From NCBI RefSeq assembly GCF_051020975.1, contig NC_135035.1:3100001-3164000 (forward strand): a DNA stretch of 64,000 bases, given 5' to 3'. Below are positions 39,447 through 52,804 of the stretch, in pieces. Origin of the DNA: Osmia lignaria lignaria. Its lineage: Eukaryota; Arthropoda; Insecta; Hymenoptera; Megachilidae. Under the pieces are notes generated by a model. That model searched no databases, was not told the origin of the DNA, and saw only the letters and a program-made list of their open reading frames with translations. The position numbers and the translations under genes are program-made. Position 1 is the stretch's first letter, and each line of letters starts with the position of its first letter.

Positions 39447-40432
39447 CTACAACGTTTTTCATCGTGTCCTTGGGTATCACATCGCCAACAATATAGCTGC
39501 GAAGTATCATCCTTTTCACTGCGTTTTAAAACTGTAAACCGTTTTTCATCTTGATCTGTGCGTGGTGAATTTGAACGATAAGAAGGTGAATTCGATTGAT
39601 TCCTGGATCGCACAGTCCATGCTGATGTACGTGGTCGTCCTTCTCTCTCGTCTTCAGAGTTAGATGGTCTCCTCTGTCGATCTCTATATCGATCGTGTCG
39701 TGTTGGAGATTGAGGGTATGAAATTTCATTTCGACGTTCGTTGCTGTGGTGATCCCTGTTGTTCCAGCCTCCTGGTGATGTGTTTCGTGCCAAATCACGA
39801 CGACTTCTTAATTTCCTGTCTACCTCTAGCACAGCGTCAAAAGCTTCCTCTAAGTTTTTAATGTCTCTATTTTGTGCTGATACCTTAAAAGAGATGCGGT
39901 CTGGTAATCCATCTAGGAAATTTTCTAAAATATCCATTTCCATTTGTTTAATATTTTCCTCTGAATGTCTAGGATATTTCTCTTTAATCGCTCCTCTTGT
40001 ACAATAAACAAGATGGCTTGTTCTATCGATGTAGTTTCTCAAACTTTCGTATTCCCTAATTTGAAGCCTGGCAATTTCTGTTTGAAATTGCGATAAGCTC
40101 TTTCCTGGTCCAAATCTTCTCTTCAAATGCTTGATCAACGCGGATACCGAAGTGAATTGATGTTCTAAAGTACTTCTTCGCGCCGGACCGGTGAGTTTAG
40201 TTAAAATAATTGTAAGGTATTCCCTTTCTGTTCCCTCAGGAATCAAGGTCAATCCATCTTCTACCAGTTGTGCAAAACGTGATAAAGGTGGATTCTCACC
40301 ATCAAATGTTGGTATTGTTAACGCAACATTTTGTATGCAGGATCTTTGTGTCAAAAGTGTCATAGAATTTGCGATCGAAACTGTTAAGTTCATAAGATCG
40401 GCTGAAGAAATATTGGCTTGTTCATTCGCCAT
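39260..40432 (-). CDS. Gag structural protein with one CCHC zinc knuckle
   Basis: 390 codons from ATG at 40432 in a good context (CAACATGGCG). Residues about 38-210 resemble the retrotransposon Gag capsid region (IPTFDGENPPLSRF, then LTGPARRSTLEHQF, LKRRFGPGKSLSQFQTEI and FLDGLPDRISFKVSAQ). Residues 208-300 are very rich in Arg, Ser, Asn and Asp, as in nucleocapsid linkers. A single zinc knuckle, C315-x2-C318-x4-H323-x4-C328, follows. It forms the cytoplasmic particle and packages RNA. The last 60 or so codons overlap the pol frame, and pol lies in the -1 frame, so Gag-Pol would arise by ribosomal frameshifting. The frame is intact. First gene after the 5' LTR, with a leader of about 190 bases. 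Confidence 0.93.
   Translation of the reverse strand: MANEQANISSADLMNLTVSIANSMTLLTQRSCIQNVALTIPTFDGENPPLSRFAQLVEDGLTLIPEGTEREYLTIILTKLTGPARRSTLEHQFTSVSALIKHLKRRFGPGKSLSQFQTEIARLQIREYESLRNYIDRTSHLVYCTRGAIKEKYPRHSEENIKQMEMDILENFLDGLPDRISFKVSAQNRDIKNLEEAFDAVLEVDRKLRSRRDLARNTSPGGWNNRDHHSNERRNEISYPQSPTRHDRYRDRQRRPSNSEDEREGRPRTSAWTVRSRNQSNSPSYRSNSPRTDQDEKRFTVLKRSEKDDTSQLYCWRCDTQGHDEKRCRRNSQNFRQRSYSRNSSVESNKSLNSENAQRKGEAVSDLQRPRQKIVRFTGESSSRKPQHQE
39428..39434 (-). promoter_or_regulatory. Candidate -1 ribosomal frameshift site
   Basis: In the gag reading frame the minus strand reads A AAT TTC across codons 333-335, fitting the X XXY YYZ heptamer rule. It lies six residues after the zinc knuckle and 12 bases into the gag/pol overlap. 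The pol frame's preceding stop is at 39447-39449. The geometry is right. I did not model a downstream pseudoknot, so the site remains a candidate. Confidence 0.45.
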
Positions 40433-40600
40433 GTTGAATGAATTTGTTGGTTAAAGAATGTAACTAGGAAAACTAGTATATACCTCTTGTTACCCGATTG
40501 ACTAGGAAAACTAGTATACAATCGTTGTTCAACAAAGTAATAGCCGTGTGTCAAATTCCACGAAAGTAATTATGCCAGTGAAAATGATCTATGTGACTGT
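40433..40600 (-). other. Leader between primer site and gag, with duplicated hairpin
   Basis: The untranslated leader carries the 18-base motif ACTAGGAAAACTAGTATA twice (plus-strand coordinates 40463-40480 and 40501-40518), 38 bp apart. In each copy ACTAG and CTAGT pair to give a 5-bp stem with a five-base loop. The position, between primer site and gag start, is where packaging or dimerisation signals usually lie. The role is inference. Confidence 0.55.
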
Positions 40601-40618
40601 ATCCCACCGCTGTCACCA
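40601..40618 (-). other. Primer binding site, probably for a leucine tRNA
   Basis: The minus strand reads TGGTGACAGCGGTGGGAT, starting 4 bases (GAAC) inside the 5' LTR. Its complement, ATCCCACCGCTGTCACCA, looks like a tRNA 3' end with CCA. ATCCCACCGCTG matches my recollection of the 3' end of animal tRNA-Leu (AAG/TAG family), with one acceptor-stem difference. The position is secure; the amino acid assignment is tentative. Confidence 0.75.
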
Positions 40619-40622
40619 GTTC

Positions 40623-41362
40623 TGTTACGTGGCCGAAGGCTTGGCAGCGCGCGTGGCTATCAGAGGCTTTTTGATTGGCGGCCGCGTAACTTATTTTATT
40701 ATCAATACAACCCGAGCGGTAAGATTGTATTGTGGTAGGAACTGTCACAAGGTTTCACTGGGTTTAAAGGAGAATGCTAATGTGGGTTTGACACAGCAAT
40801 GTATATATTCTACAATCTTGGTCTATTACAGATGTTGTTGTCGCGAATATAGGTGTATAATGTGATATATTACCTATTTCCACTATGCTCGGTGTTCACG
40901 CACTGGCAATGCGGGGGTGTTGTGTGTGGTTAATTGTAATGCCAAATAGAAACACGACTCGCGGATTCTATAAGGTGAATGTTGCTCGAAGGGGACTTCA
41001 ACCCGATCTCACTAATAGTAACCAACTCACTACCGTACACGACGTGCTCGACACGAGATGAACTCTGGTACTGCCCCCGATCGTTGGTACGAACGGGTTT
41101 ATATACTAATTAAGAAGGGTGGTCTGGTTACTATTCGAGTGATCAGGCTGGGTCCACCTGCCTCTGCGACAGTTTAGAGTGGTTGCATCTGCTATTTGAT
41201 TACGGCGGACCCATTGCTTTCCCAAGTGTTTGGTTCTGCTATCGGTGGGCCTTCTGTTTATTACGAGAGTAAATGGTCGGTTTGCCCGAGAGTTTTCCTT
41301 TCCAGATGTTTAAGCTTATTTGAAAGGAGACACGTTTGATAAAACGGTCTGTCTACGTGACA
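40623..41362 (-). repeat. 5' LTR
   Basis: 740-bp copy that acts as the upstream LTR of the minus-strand element. Read on the minus strand it starts TGTCACGTAG. A TATA box at 41098-41105 and an initiator CAGT with A at 41072 divide it into a U3 of about 290 bp and R-U5 of about 450 bp. Two differences from the 3' LTR were seen. Confidence 0.95.
41070..41105 (-). promoter_or_regulatory. LTR core promoter (TATA + Inr)
   Basis: Minus-strand TATATAAA at 41098-41105 is followed by GCAGTA, whose A at 41072 is 33 bases from the first T of the TATA box. This is the probable start of the genomic transcript. The same arrangement at 33881-33914 in the 3' LTR is expected to be redundant. Confidence 0.6.
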
Positions 41363-41367
41363 CTGCC
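41363..41367. repeat. Target-site duplication, right copy
   Basis: CTGCC directly after the last base of the 5' LTR, matching 33427-33431. The satellite monomer resumes immediately with CATAGTTCAATGTACC. Confidence 0.93.
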
Positions 41368-42799
41368 CATAGTTCAATGTACCTATATTTAATAATAATA
41401 TCATTAGTACTATATCCACATCATATATAATGTAATATACTGATTCCTTCCCACAGATCAATGTACATTAACAACAACATCATTCATGCTATAGCTAAAT
41501 TGGATATAATGTAATATACTGATCCCTGCCCACCGGTCAATGTACATTTAATAACAACATCGTTCATACTATATCCACATTAGGTATAATGTAATATAGT
41601 GATTACGTCTCACAGATCAATGTACCTACATTTAATAACAATATCCTTAGTACTATATCCACATTACACATAATGTAATATACTGATTCCTTCCCACAGA
41701 TCAATGTACATTTAACAACACCATCATTCATACTATAACTACATTGGATATAATGTAATATACTGATCCCTTCCCACAGATCAATGTACATTTTATAACA
41801 ACATCATTCATACTATATCTACATTGGATATAATGTAATATACTGATCCCTTCCCATACGTCAATGTACATATAATAGCAAAATCGTTATTACTATATCT
41901 ACATTAGGTATAATGTAATATACTGATCCCTGCCCACAGATCAATGTACCTACATTTAATAACAATATCATTAGTACTACGTCCACATTACATATAATGT
42001 AGTATACTGATTCCTTCTCACAGATCAGTGTAGATTTAATAACAACATCCTTCATACTATATCAACACTAGGTATAATGTAATATACTGATCCCTTCCCA
42101 CAGACCAAGGTGCCTACATTTAGTAACAATATCATTATTACTATATCTACATTAGATATAATGTAATATCCTGATCCCTGCCCACCGGTCAATGTACATT
42201 TAATAACAACATCGTTCATACTATATCCACATTAGGTATAATGTAATATAGTGATTACGTCCCACAGATCAATGTACCTACATTTAATAACAATATCCTT
42301 AGTACTATACCCACATTACACATAATGTAATATACTGATTCCTTCCCACAGATCAATGTACATTTAACAACAACATCATTCATACTATATCTACAATGGA
42401 TATAATGTAATATACTGATCCCTGCCCATAGTTCAAGGTACCTATATTTAATAACAATATCATTAGTACTATATCCACATCACATATAATGTAATATACT
42501 GATTCCTTCCCACAGATCAATGTACAATTAATAACAACATTATTCATACTATATCTACACTAGGTATAATGTAACATAGTGATTACATCCCACAGATCAA
42601 TGTACACTTAAAAACAACATCATTCATACTATAACTACATTGGATATAATGTAATATACTGATCCCTTCCCACAGATCAAGGTATCTACATTTAATAACA
42701 ACATCATTATTACTATATCTACACTAGATATAATGCAATATACGGATTCCTTCCCACAGATCAATGTACATTTAATAACAACATCATTCATACTATATC

Positions 42800-44560
42800 T
42801 TCATTGGATATAATGTAATATACTGATCCCTTCCCACAGGTCAATGTACATACAATAGCAAAATCGTTATTACTATATCTACATTAGGTATAATGTAATG
42901 TATTTACTACATCCTACAGATCATTGTGCATTTAATAAGATCATTCATGCTATAGCTAAATTGGATATAATGTAATATACTCACCCCTTCCCACAGATCA
43001 AGGTACCTACATTTAATAACAATATCATTATTACTACATCTACATTAGATATAATGCAATATACGGATTCCTTCCCACAGATCAATGTACATTTAATAAC
43101 AACATCATTCATACTATAACTACATTGGATATAATGTAATATACTGATCCCTCCCCACAGATCAATGTACATTTTATAACAACATCATTCATACTATATC
43201 TACATTGGATATAATGTAATATACTGATCCCTTCCCATACGTCAATGTACATATAATAGCAAAATCTTTATTACTATATCTACATTAGGTATAATGTAAT
43301 ATACTGATCCCTGCCCACAGATCAATGTTCCTACATTTAATAACAATATCATTAGTACTACGTCCACATTACATATAATGTAGTATACTGATTCCTTCTC
43401 ACAGATCAGTGTAGATTTAATAACAGCATCCTTTATACTATATCAACACTAGGTATAATGTAATATACTGATCCCTTCCCACAGACCAAGGTGCCTACAT
43501 TTAGTAACAATATCATTATTACTATATCTACATTAGATATAATGTTATATACTGATCCCTGCCCACAGTTCGATGTTCCTATACTTAATAACAATATCAT
43601 TAGTACTATATCCACATCATATATAATGTAATATACTGATCCCTTCCCACAGATCAACGTAGATTTAATAACAACATCATTCATACAATATCAACACTAG
43701 GTATAATGTAATATAGTGATTACATCCCACAGATCAAGGTACATTTTATAACAACATCGTTCATACTATATCTACGGTGGATATAATGTAATATACTGAT
43801 CCCTTCCCACAGACCAAGGTGCCTACATTTAGTAACAATATCATTCATACTATATCAACACTAGGTATAATGTAATATAGTGATTACATCCCACAGATCA
43901 AGGTACATTTTATAACAACATCGTTCATACTATATCTACATTGGATATAATGTAATATAATGATCCCTTCCCACAGACCAAGGTGCCTACATTTAGTAAC
44001 AATATCATTATTACTATATCTTCATTAGATATAATGTAATATACTAATCCCTGCCCGCAGATCAATGTATATTTAGTAGCGATATCATTATTACTATATC
44101 TACATTGGATATAATGTAATATACTGAACCCTCCCCACAGATCAATGTACCTACATTTAACAACAATATCATTAGTACTACGTCCACATTGCATATAATG
44201 TAATATACTGATTCCTTGCCACAGATCAGTGTACATTTAATAACAACATCATTCATTACATATCTATTTTGGGTACAATGTAATATAGTGATTACATCCC
44301 ACAGATCAATGTACATGTAATATCGATATCATTATTACTATATCTACATTAGATATAATGTAATATACTGATCCCTGCCCATAGTTCAATGTACCTATAT
44401 TTAATAACAATATCATTAGTACTATATCCACATCACATATAATGTAATATACTGATCCCTTCCCACAGATCAATGTACATTTAGTAACACCATCATTCAT
44501 ACTATATCTACACTGGATATAATACAATATACGGATTCCTCCCCACAGATCAATGTACAT
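42800..44560. repeat. Block shared with the left arm at about 17.59-kb offset
   Basis: This stretch resembles about 25.2-27.1 kb in order and in rare variants (ATTAGATATAATGCAATATACGG, TCTACGGTGGATATAATG, ACAGACCAAGGTGCC, ATTTTGGGTACAATG or its relative). Small internal differences mean the offset is not constant. It shows that the heterogeneous domain continued across the retrotransposon insertion point. Boundaries are approximate. Confidence 0.6.
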
Positions 44561-44849
44561 TTAATAACAACAGCATTCATACTATATCAACACTCGGTAT
44601 AATGTAATATAGTGATTACATCCCACAGATCAATGTACATATAACAACAACATCATTCATACTATATCTACATTGGATATAATGTAATATACTGATCCCT
44701 TCCCACAGGTCAATGTACATATAATAGTATAATTGTTATTACTATATCTACATTAGGTATAATGTAATGTATTTACTACATCCTACAGATCATTGTACAT
44801 TTAATAACATCATTCATGCTATAGCTAAATTGGCTATAGTGTAATATAC

Positions 44850-47800
44850 TCACCCATTCCCACAGATCAAGGTACCTACATTTAATAACAATATCATTAT
44901 TACTACATCTACATTAGATATAAAGTAATATACTGATCCCTGCCCACAGTTCAATGTACCTATATTTAATAATAATATCATTAGTACTATATCCACATCA
45001 TATATAATGTAATATACTGATTCCTTCCCACAGATCAATGTACATTAACAACAACATCATTCATGCTATAGCTAAATTGGATATAATGTAATATACTGAT
45101 CCCTGCCCACCGGTCAATGTACATTTAATAACAACATCGTTCATACTATATCCACATTAGGTATAATGTAACATAGTGATTACGTCCCACAGATCAATGT
45201 ACCTACATTTAATAACAATATCCGTAGTACTATATCCACATTACACATAATGTAATATACTGATTCCTTCCCACAGATCAATGTACATTGAACAACAACA
45301 TCATTCATACTATATCTACAATGGATATAATGTAATATACTGATCCCTTCCCACAGATCAATGTACCTACATTTAATAACAATATCCTTAGTACTGTATC
45401 CACATTACACATAATGTAATATACTGATTCCTTCCCACAGATCAATGTACATTTAATAACAACATTATTCATACTATATCTACACTAGGGATAATGTAAC
45501 ATAGTGATTACATCCCGCAGATCAATGTACACTTAATAACAACATCATTCATACTATATCTGCATTGGATATAATGTAATATACTGATCCCCTCCCACAG
45601 GTCAATGTACATACAATAGCAAAATCGTTATTACTATATCTACATTAGGTATAATGTAATGTATTTACTACATCCTACAGATCATTGTACATTTAATAAC
45701 ATCATTCATGCTATAGCTAAATTGGATATAATGTAATATACTCACCCCTTCCCACAGATCAAGGTACCTACATTTAATAACAATATCATTATTACTACAT
45801 CTACATTAGATATAAAGTAATATACTGATCCCTGCCCACAGTTCAATGTACCTATATTTAATAATAATATCATTAGTACTATATCCACATCATATATAAT
45901 GTAATATACTGATTCCTTCCCACAGATCAATGTACATTAACAACAACATCATTCATGGTATAGCTAAATTGGATATAATGTAATATACTGATCCCTGCCC
46001 ACAGATCAATGTACCTACATTTAATAACAATATCATTAGTACTATATCTACATTAGATATAATGTAATATACTGATCCCTGCCCACAGTTCAATGTAACT
46101 ATATTTAATAACAATATCATTAGTACTATATCCACATCATATATAATGTAATATACTGATTCCTTCCCACAGATCAATGTACATTTAACAACCGCATCAT
46201 TCATACTATGTCTACATTGGATATAATGTAATAATCTGTTCCCTTCCCACAGATCAATGTACATATAATAACAATATCATTATTACTATAACTACACTAG
46301 ATATAATGTAATATACTGATTCCTTCCCTCAGATCAATGTACATTTAATATCGATATCATTATTACTATTTCTACATTAGATATAATGTAATATACTGAT
46401 CCCTTCCCACAGATCAATGTACCTACATTTAATAACAATACCATTAGTACTACGTCCACATTACATATAATGTAGTATACTGATTCCTTCTCTCAGATCA
46501 GTGTAGATTTAATAACAACATCCTTCATACTATATCAACACTAGGTATAATGTAATATACTGATCCCTTCCCACAGACCAAGGTGCCTACATTTAGTAAC
46601 AATATCATTATTACTATATCTACATTAGATATAATGTAATATACTGATCCCTGCCCACCGGTCAATGTACATTTAATAACAACATCGTTCATACTATATC
46701 CACATTAGGTATAATGTAATATAGTGATTACGTCCCACAGATCAATGTACCTACATTTAATAACAATATCCTTAGTACTATATCCACATTACACATAATG
46801 TAATATACGGATTCCTCCCCACAGATCAATGTACATTTTATAACAACATCATTCATACTATATCTACATTGGATATAATGTAATATACCGATCCCTTCCC
46901 ATACGTCAATGTACATATAATAGCAAAATCGTTATTACTATATCTACATTAGGTATAATGTAATATACTGATCCCTGCTCACAGATCAATGTACCTATAT
47001 TTAATAACAATATCCTTAGTACTATATCCACATTACACATAATGTAATATACTGATTCCTTCCCACAGATCAATGTACATTTAATAACAACAGCATTCAT
47101 ACTATATCAACACTCGGTATAATGTAATATAGTGATTACATCCCACAGATCAAGGTACATTCAATATCGATATCATTATTACTGTATCTACATTAGATAA
47201 AATGTAATATACTGATTCCTTCCCACAGATCAATGTACATTTAACAACAACATCATTCATACTATATCTACATTGGATATAATGTAATATACTGATCCCT
47301 TCCCACAGATCAATGTACCTACATTGAATAACAATATCCTTAGTACTATATCCACATTACACATAATGTAATATACTGATTCCTTCCCACAGAACAATGT
47401 ACATTTAATAACACCATCATTCATACTATATCTACACGAGGTATAATGTAATATAGTGATTACATCCCACAGATCAATGTACATATAACAACAACATCAT
47501 TCATACTATATCTACATTGGATATAATGTAATATACTTATCCCTTCCCACAGGTCAATGTACATATAATAGCATAATCGTTATTACTATATCTACATTAG
47601 GTATAATGTAATGTATTAACTACATCCTACAGATCATTGTACATTTAATATCATCATTCATGCTATAGCTAAATTGGATATAATGTAATATACTGATTCC
47701 TTCCCACAGATCAATGTACATTTAATAACAACACTATTCATACTATATCTACACTAGGTATAATGTAACGTGGTGATTACATCCCACAGATCAATGTACA

Positions 47801-48907
47801 TTTAATAATATCATTCATACTATAACTACATTGGATATAATGTAATATACTTATCCCTTCCCACAGATCAAGGTATCTACATTTAATAACAATATCATTA
47901 TTACTATATCTGCACTAGATATAATGCAATATACGGATTCCTTCCCACAGATCAATGTACATTTAATAACAACATCATTCATACTATAACTACATTGGAT
48001 ATAATGTAATATACTGATCCCTTCCCACAGATCCATGTACATACATTTAATAACAATATCATTAGTACTACGTCCACATTGCATATAATGTAGTATACTG
48101 ATTCCTTCTCTCAGATCAGTGTAGATTTAATAACAACATCCTTCATACTATATCAACACTAGGTATAATGTAATATACTGATCCCTTCCCACAGACCAAG
48201 GTGCCTACATTTAGTAACAATATCATTATTACTATATCTACATTAGATATAATGTAATATACTGATCCCTGCCCACCGGTCAATGTACATTTAATAACAA
48301 CATCGTTCATACTATATCCACATTAGGTATAATGTAATATAGTGATTACGTCCCACAGATCAATGTACCTACATTTAACAACAATATCCTTAGTACTATA
48401 TCCACATTACACATAATGTAATATACTGATTCCTTCCCACAGATCAATGTACATTTAACAACAACATCATTCGTACTATATCTACATTGGATATAATGTA
48501 ATATACTGATCCCTTCCCACAGATCAATGTACCTACATTTAATAACAATATCCTTAGTACTATATCCACATTACACATAATGTAATATACTGATTCCTTC
48601 CCACAGAACAATGTACATTTAATAACACCATCATTAGTACTATATCTACACGAGGTATAATGTAATATAGTGATTACATCCCACAGATCAGTGTACATAT
48701 AACAACAACATCATTCATACTATATCTACATTGGATATAATGTAATATACTGATCCCTTCCCACAGGTCAATGTACATATAATAGTATAATTGTTATTAC
48801 TATATCTACATTAGGTATAATGTAATGTATTTACTACATCCTACAGATCATTGTACATTTAATAACATCATTCATGCTATAGCTAAATTGACTATAATGT
48901 AATATAC
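44850..48907. repeat. Higher-order repeat unit 1 (4058 bp)
   Basis: First full unit of the regular right-arm array, phased at a shared landmark (ATTCCCACAGATCAAGGTACC). The next landmark is 4,058 bp on. It contains the 161-bp two-monomer segment near 47.8-47.95 kb that units 2 and 3 lack. Private variants GGCTATAGTG (about 44,838) and ATCCCCTCCCACAGG (about 45,590) are shared only with unit 5. Confidence 0.85.
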
Positions 48908-51900
48908 TCACCCATTCCCACAGATCAAGGTACCTACATTTAATAACAATATCATTATTACTACATCTACATTAGATATAAAGTAATATACTGATCCCTG
49001 CCCACAGTTCAATGTACCTATATTTAATAATAATATCATTAGTACTATATCCACATCATATATAATGTAATATACTGATTCCTTCCCACAGATCAATGTA
49101 CATTAACAACAACATCATTCATGCTATAGCTAAATTGGATATAATGTAATATACTGATCCCTGCCCACCGGTCAATGTACATTTAATAACAACATCGTTC
49201 ATACTATATCCACATTAGGTATAATGTAACATAGTGATTACGTCCCACAGATCAATGTACCTACATTTAATAACAATATCCGTAGTACTATATCCACATT
49301 ACACATAATGTAATATACTGATTCCTTCCCACAGATCAATGTACATTGAACAACAACATCATTCATACTATATCTACAATGGATATAATGTAATATACTG
49401 ATCCCTTCCCACAGATCAATGTACCTACATTTAATAACAATATCCTTAGTACTGTATCCACATTACACATAATGTAATATACTGATTCCTTCCCACAGAT
49501 CAATGTACATTTAATAACAACATTATTCATACTATATCTACACTAGGGATAATGTAACATAGTGATTACATCCCGCAGATCAATGTACACTTAATAACAA
49601 CATCATTCATACTATATCTGCATTGGATATAATGTAATATACTGATCCCTTCCCACAGGTCAATGTACATACAATAGCAAAATCGTTATTACTATATCTA
49701 CATTAGGTATAATGTAATGTATTTACTACATCCTACAGATCATTGTACATTTAATAACATCATTCATGCTATAGCTAAATTGGATATAATGTAATATACT
49801 CACCCCTTCCCACTGATCAAGGTACCTACATTTAATAACAATATCATTATTACTACATCTACATTAGATATAAAGTAATATACTGATCCCTGCCCACAGT
49901 TCAATGTACCTATATTTAATAATAATATCATTAGTACTATATCCACATCATATATAATGTAATATACTGATTCCTTCCCACAGATCAATGTACATTAACA
50001 ACAACATCATTCATGGTATAGCTAAATTGGATATAATGTAATATACTGATCCCTGCCCACAGATCAATGTACCTACATTTAATAACAATATCATTAGTAC
50101 TATATCTACATTAGATATAATGTAATATACTGATCCCTGCCCACAGTTCAATGTAACTATATTTAATAACAATATCATTAGTACTATATCCACATCATAT
50201 ATAATGTAATATACTGATTCCTTCCCACAGATCAATGTACATTTAACAACCGCATCATTCATACTATGTCTACATTGGATATAATGTAATAATCTGTTCC
50301 CTTCCCACAGATCAATGTACATATAATAACAATATCATTATTACTATAACTACACTAGATATAATGTAATATACTGATTCCTTCCCTCAGATCAATGTAC
50401 ATTTAATATCGATATCATTATTACTATTTCTACATTAGATATAATGTAATATACTGATCCCTTCCCACAGATCAATGTACCTACATTTAATAACAATACC
50501 ATTAGTACTACGTCCACATTACATATAATGTAGTATACTGATTCCTTCTCTCAGATCAGTGTAGATTTAATAACAACATCCTTCATACTATATCAACACT
50601 AGGTATAATGTAATATACTGATCCCTTCCCACAGACCAAGGTGCCTACATTTAGTAACAATATCATTATTACTATATCTACATTAGATATAATGTAATAT
50701 ACTGATCCCTGCCCACCGGTCAATGTACATTTAATAACAACATCGTTCATACTATATCCACATTAGGTATAATGTAATATAGTGATTACGTCCCACAGAT
50801 CAATGTACCTACATTTAATAACAATATCCTTAGTACTATATCCACATTACACATAATGTAATATACGGATTCCTCCCCACAGATCAATGTACATTTTATA
50901 ACAACATCATTCATACTATATCTACATTGGATATAATGTAATATACCGATCCCTTCCCATACGTCAATGTACATATAATAGCAAAATCGTTATTACTATA
51001 TCTACATTAGGTATAATGTAATATACTGATCCCTGCTCACAGATCAATGTACCTATATTTAATAACAATATCCTTAGTACTATATCCACATTACACATAA
51101 TGTAATATACTGATTCCTTCCCACAGATCAATGTACATTTAATAACAACAGCATTCATACTATATCAACACTCGGTATAATGTAATATAGTGATTACATC
51201 CCACAGATCAAGGTACATTCAATATCGATATCATTATTACTGTATCTACATTAGATAAAATGTAATATACTGATTCCTTCCCACAGATCAATGTACATTT
51301 AACAACAACATCATTCATACTATATCTACATTGGATATAATGTAATATACTGATCCCTTCCCACAGATCAATGTACCTACATTGAATAACAATATCCTTA
51401 GTACTATATCCACATTACACATAATGTAATATACTGATTCCTTCCCACAGAACAATGTACATTTAATAACACCATCATTCATACTATATCTACACGAGGT
51501 ATAATGTAATATAGTGATTACATCCCACAGATCAATGTACATATAACAACAACATCATTCATACTATATCTACATTGGATATAATGTAATATACTTATCC
51601 CTTCCCACAGGTCAATGTACATATAATAGCATAATCGTTATTACTATATCTACATTAGGTATAATGTAATGTATTAACTACATCCTACAGATCATTGTAC
51701 ATTTAATATCATCATTCATGCTATAGCTAAATTGGATATAATGTAATATACTGATTCCTTCCCACAGATCAATGTACATTTAATAACAACACTATTCATA
51801 CTATATCTACACTAGGTATAATGTAACGTGGTGATTACATCCCACAGATCAATGTACATTTAATAACAACATCATTCATACTATAACTACATTGGATATA

Positions 51901-52804
51901 ATGTAATATACTGATCCCTTCCCACAGATCCATGTACATACATTTAATAACAATATCATTAGTACTACGTCCACATTGCATATAATGTAGTATACTGATT
52001 CCTTCTCTCAGATCAGTGTAGATTTAATAACAACATCCTTCATACTATATCAACACTAGGTATAATGTAATATACTGATCCCTTCCCACAGACCAAGGTG
52101 CCTACATTTAGTAACAATATCATTATTACTATATCTACATTAGATATAATGTAATATACTGATCCCTGCCCACCGGTCAATGTACATTTAATAACAACAT
52201 CGTTCATACTATATCCACATTAGGTATAATGTAATATAGTGATTACGTCCCACAGATCAATGTACCTACATTTAACAACAATATCCTTAGTACTATATCC
52301 ACATTACACATAATGTAATATACTGATTCCTTCCCACAGATCAATGTACATTTAACAACAACATCATTCGTACTATATCTACATTGGATATAATGTAATA
52401 TACTGATCCCTTCCCACAGATCAATGTACCTACATTTAATAACAATATCCTTAGTACTATATCCACATTACACATAATGTAATATACTGATTCCTTCCCA
52501 CAGAACAATGTACATTTAATAACACCATCATTAGTACTATATCTACACGAGGTATAATGTAATATAGTGATTACATCCCACAGATCAGTGTACATATAAC
52601 AACAACATCATTCATACTATATCTACATTGGATATAATGTAATATACTGATCCCTTCCCACAGGTCAATGTACATATAATAGTATAATTGTTATTACTAT
52701 ATCTACATTAGGTATAATGTAATGTATTTACTACATCCTACAGATCATTGTACATTTAATAACATCATTCATGCTATAGCTAAATTGGCTATAATGTAAT
52801 ATAC
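48908..52804. repeat. Higher-order repeat unit 2 (3897 bp)
   Basis: Nearly identical to unit 1 except for loss of 161 bp (two monomers) at about 51.86 kb. It carries the CCCACTGATCAAGG variant at about 49,810, shared with units 3 and 4, and a private TTGACTATAATG just before its start. Confidence 0.85.

Larger units (their letters stand above)
33432..41362 (-). mobile_element. Env-containing Ty3/Gypsy-type LTR retrotransposon, integrase-less copy
   Basis: A 7,931-bp element inserted in the satellite. It has two 740-bp direct terminal repeats (offset 7,191), ends of the TG...CA form in both orientations (TGTTACGTGG and CTACGTGACA, an imperfect inverted pair) and a 5-bp target duplication. All recognisable genes read on the minus strand in the order gag, pol, env remnant, Tudor-domain gene, cysteine-rich gene. 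The primer binding site and the polypurine tract lie where expected next to the 5' and 3' LTRs. Reverse transcriptase and RNase H motifs place it in Ty3/Gypsy. The CCHC Gag and C-terminal Env resemble errantivirus-like insect lineages. No integrase zinc finger or DDE core is encoded, and Env lacks its N-terminal part, so the copy is probably non-autonomous. Two differences in 740 bp between LTRs indicate a recent insertion. Confidence 0.96.

Noticed and set aside
39526..39798. 90-codon minus-strand frame within gag
   Set aside because: Low-complexity shadow of the Arg/Ser-rich gag linker in another frame.
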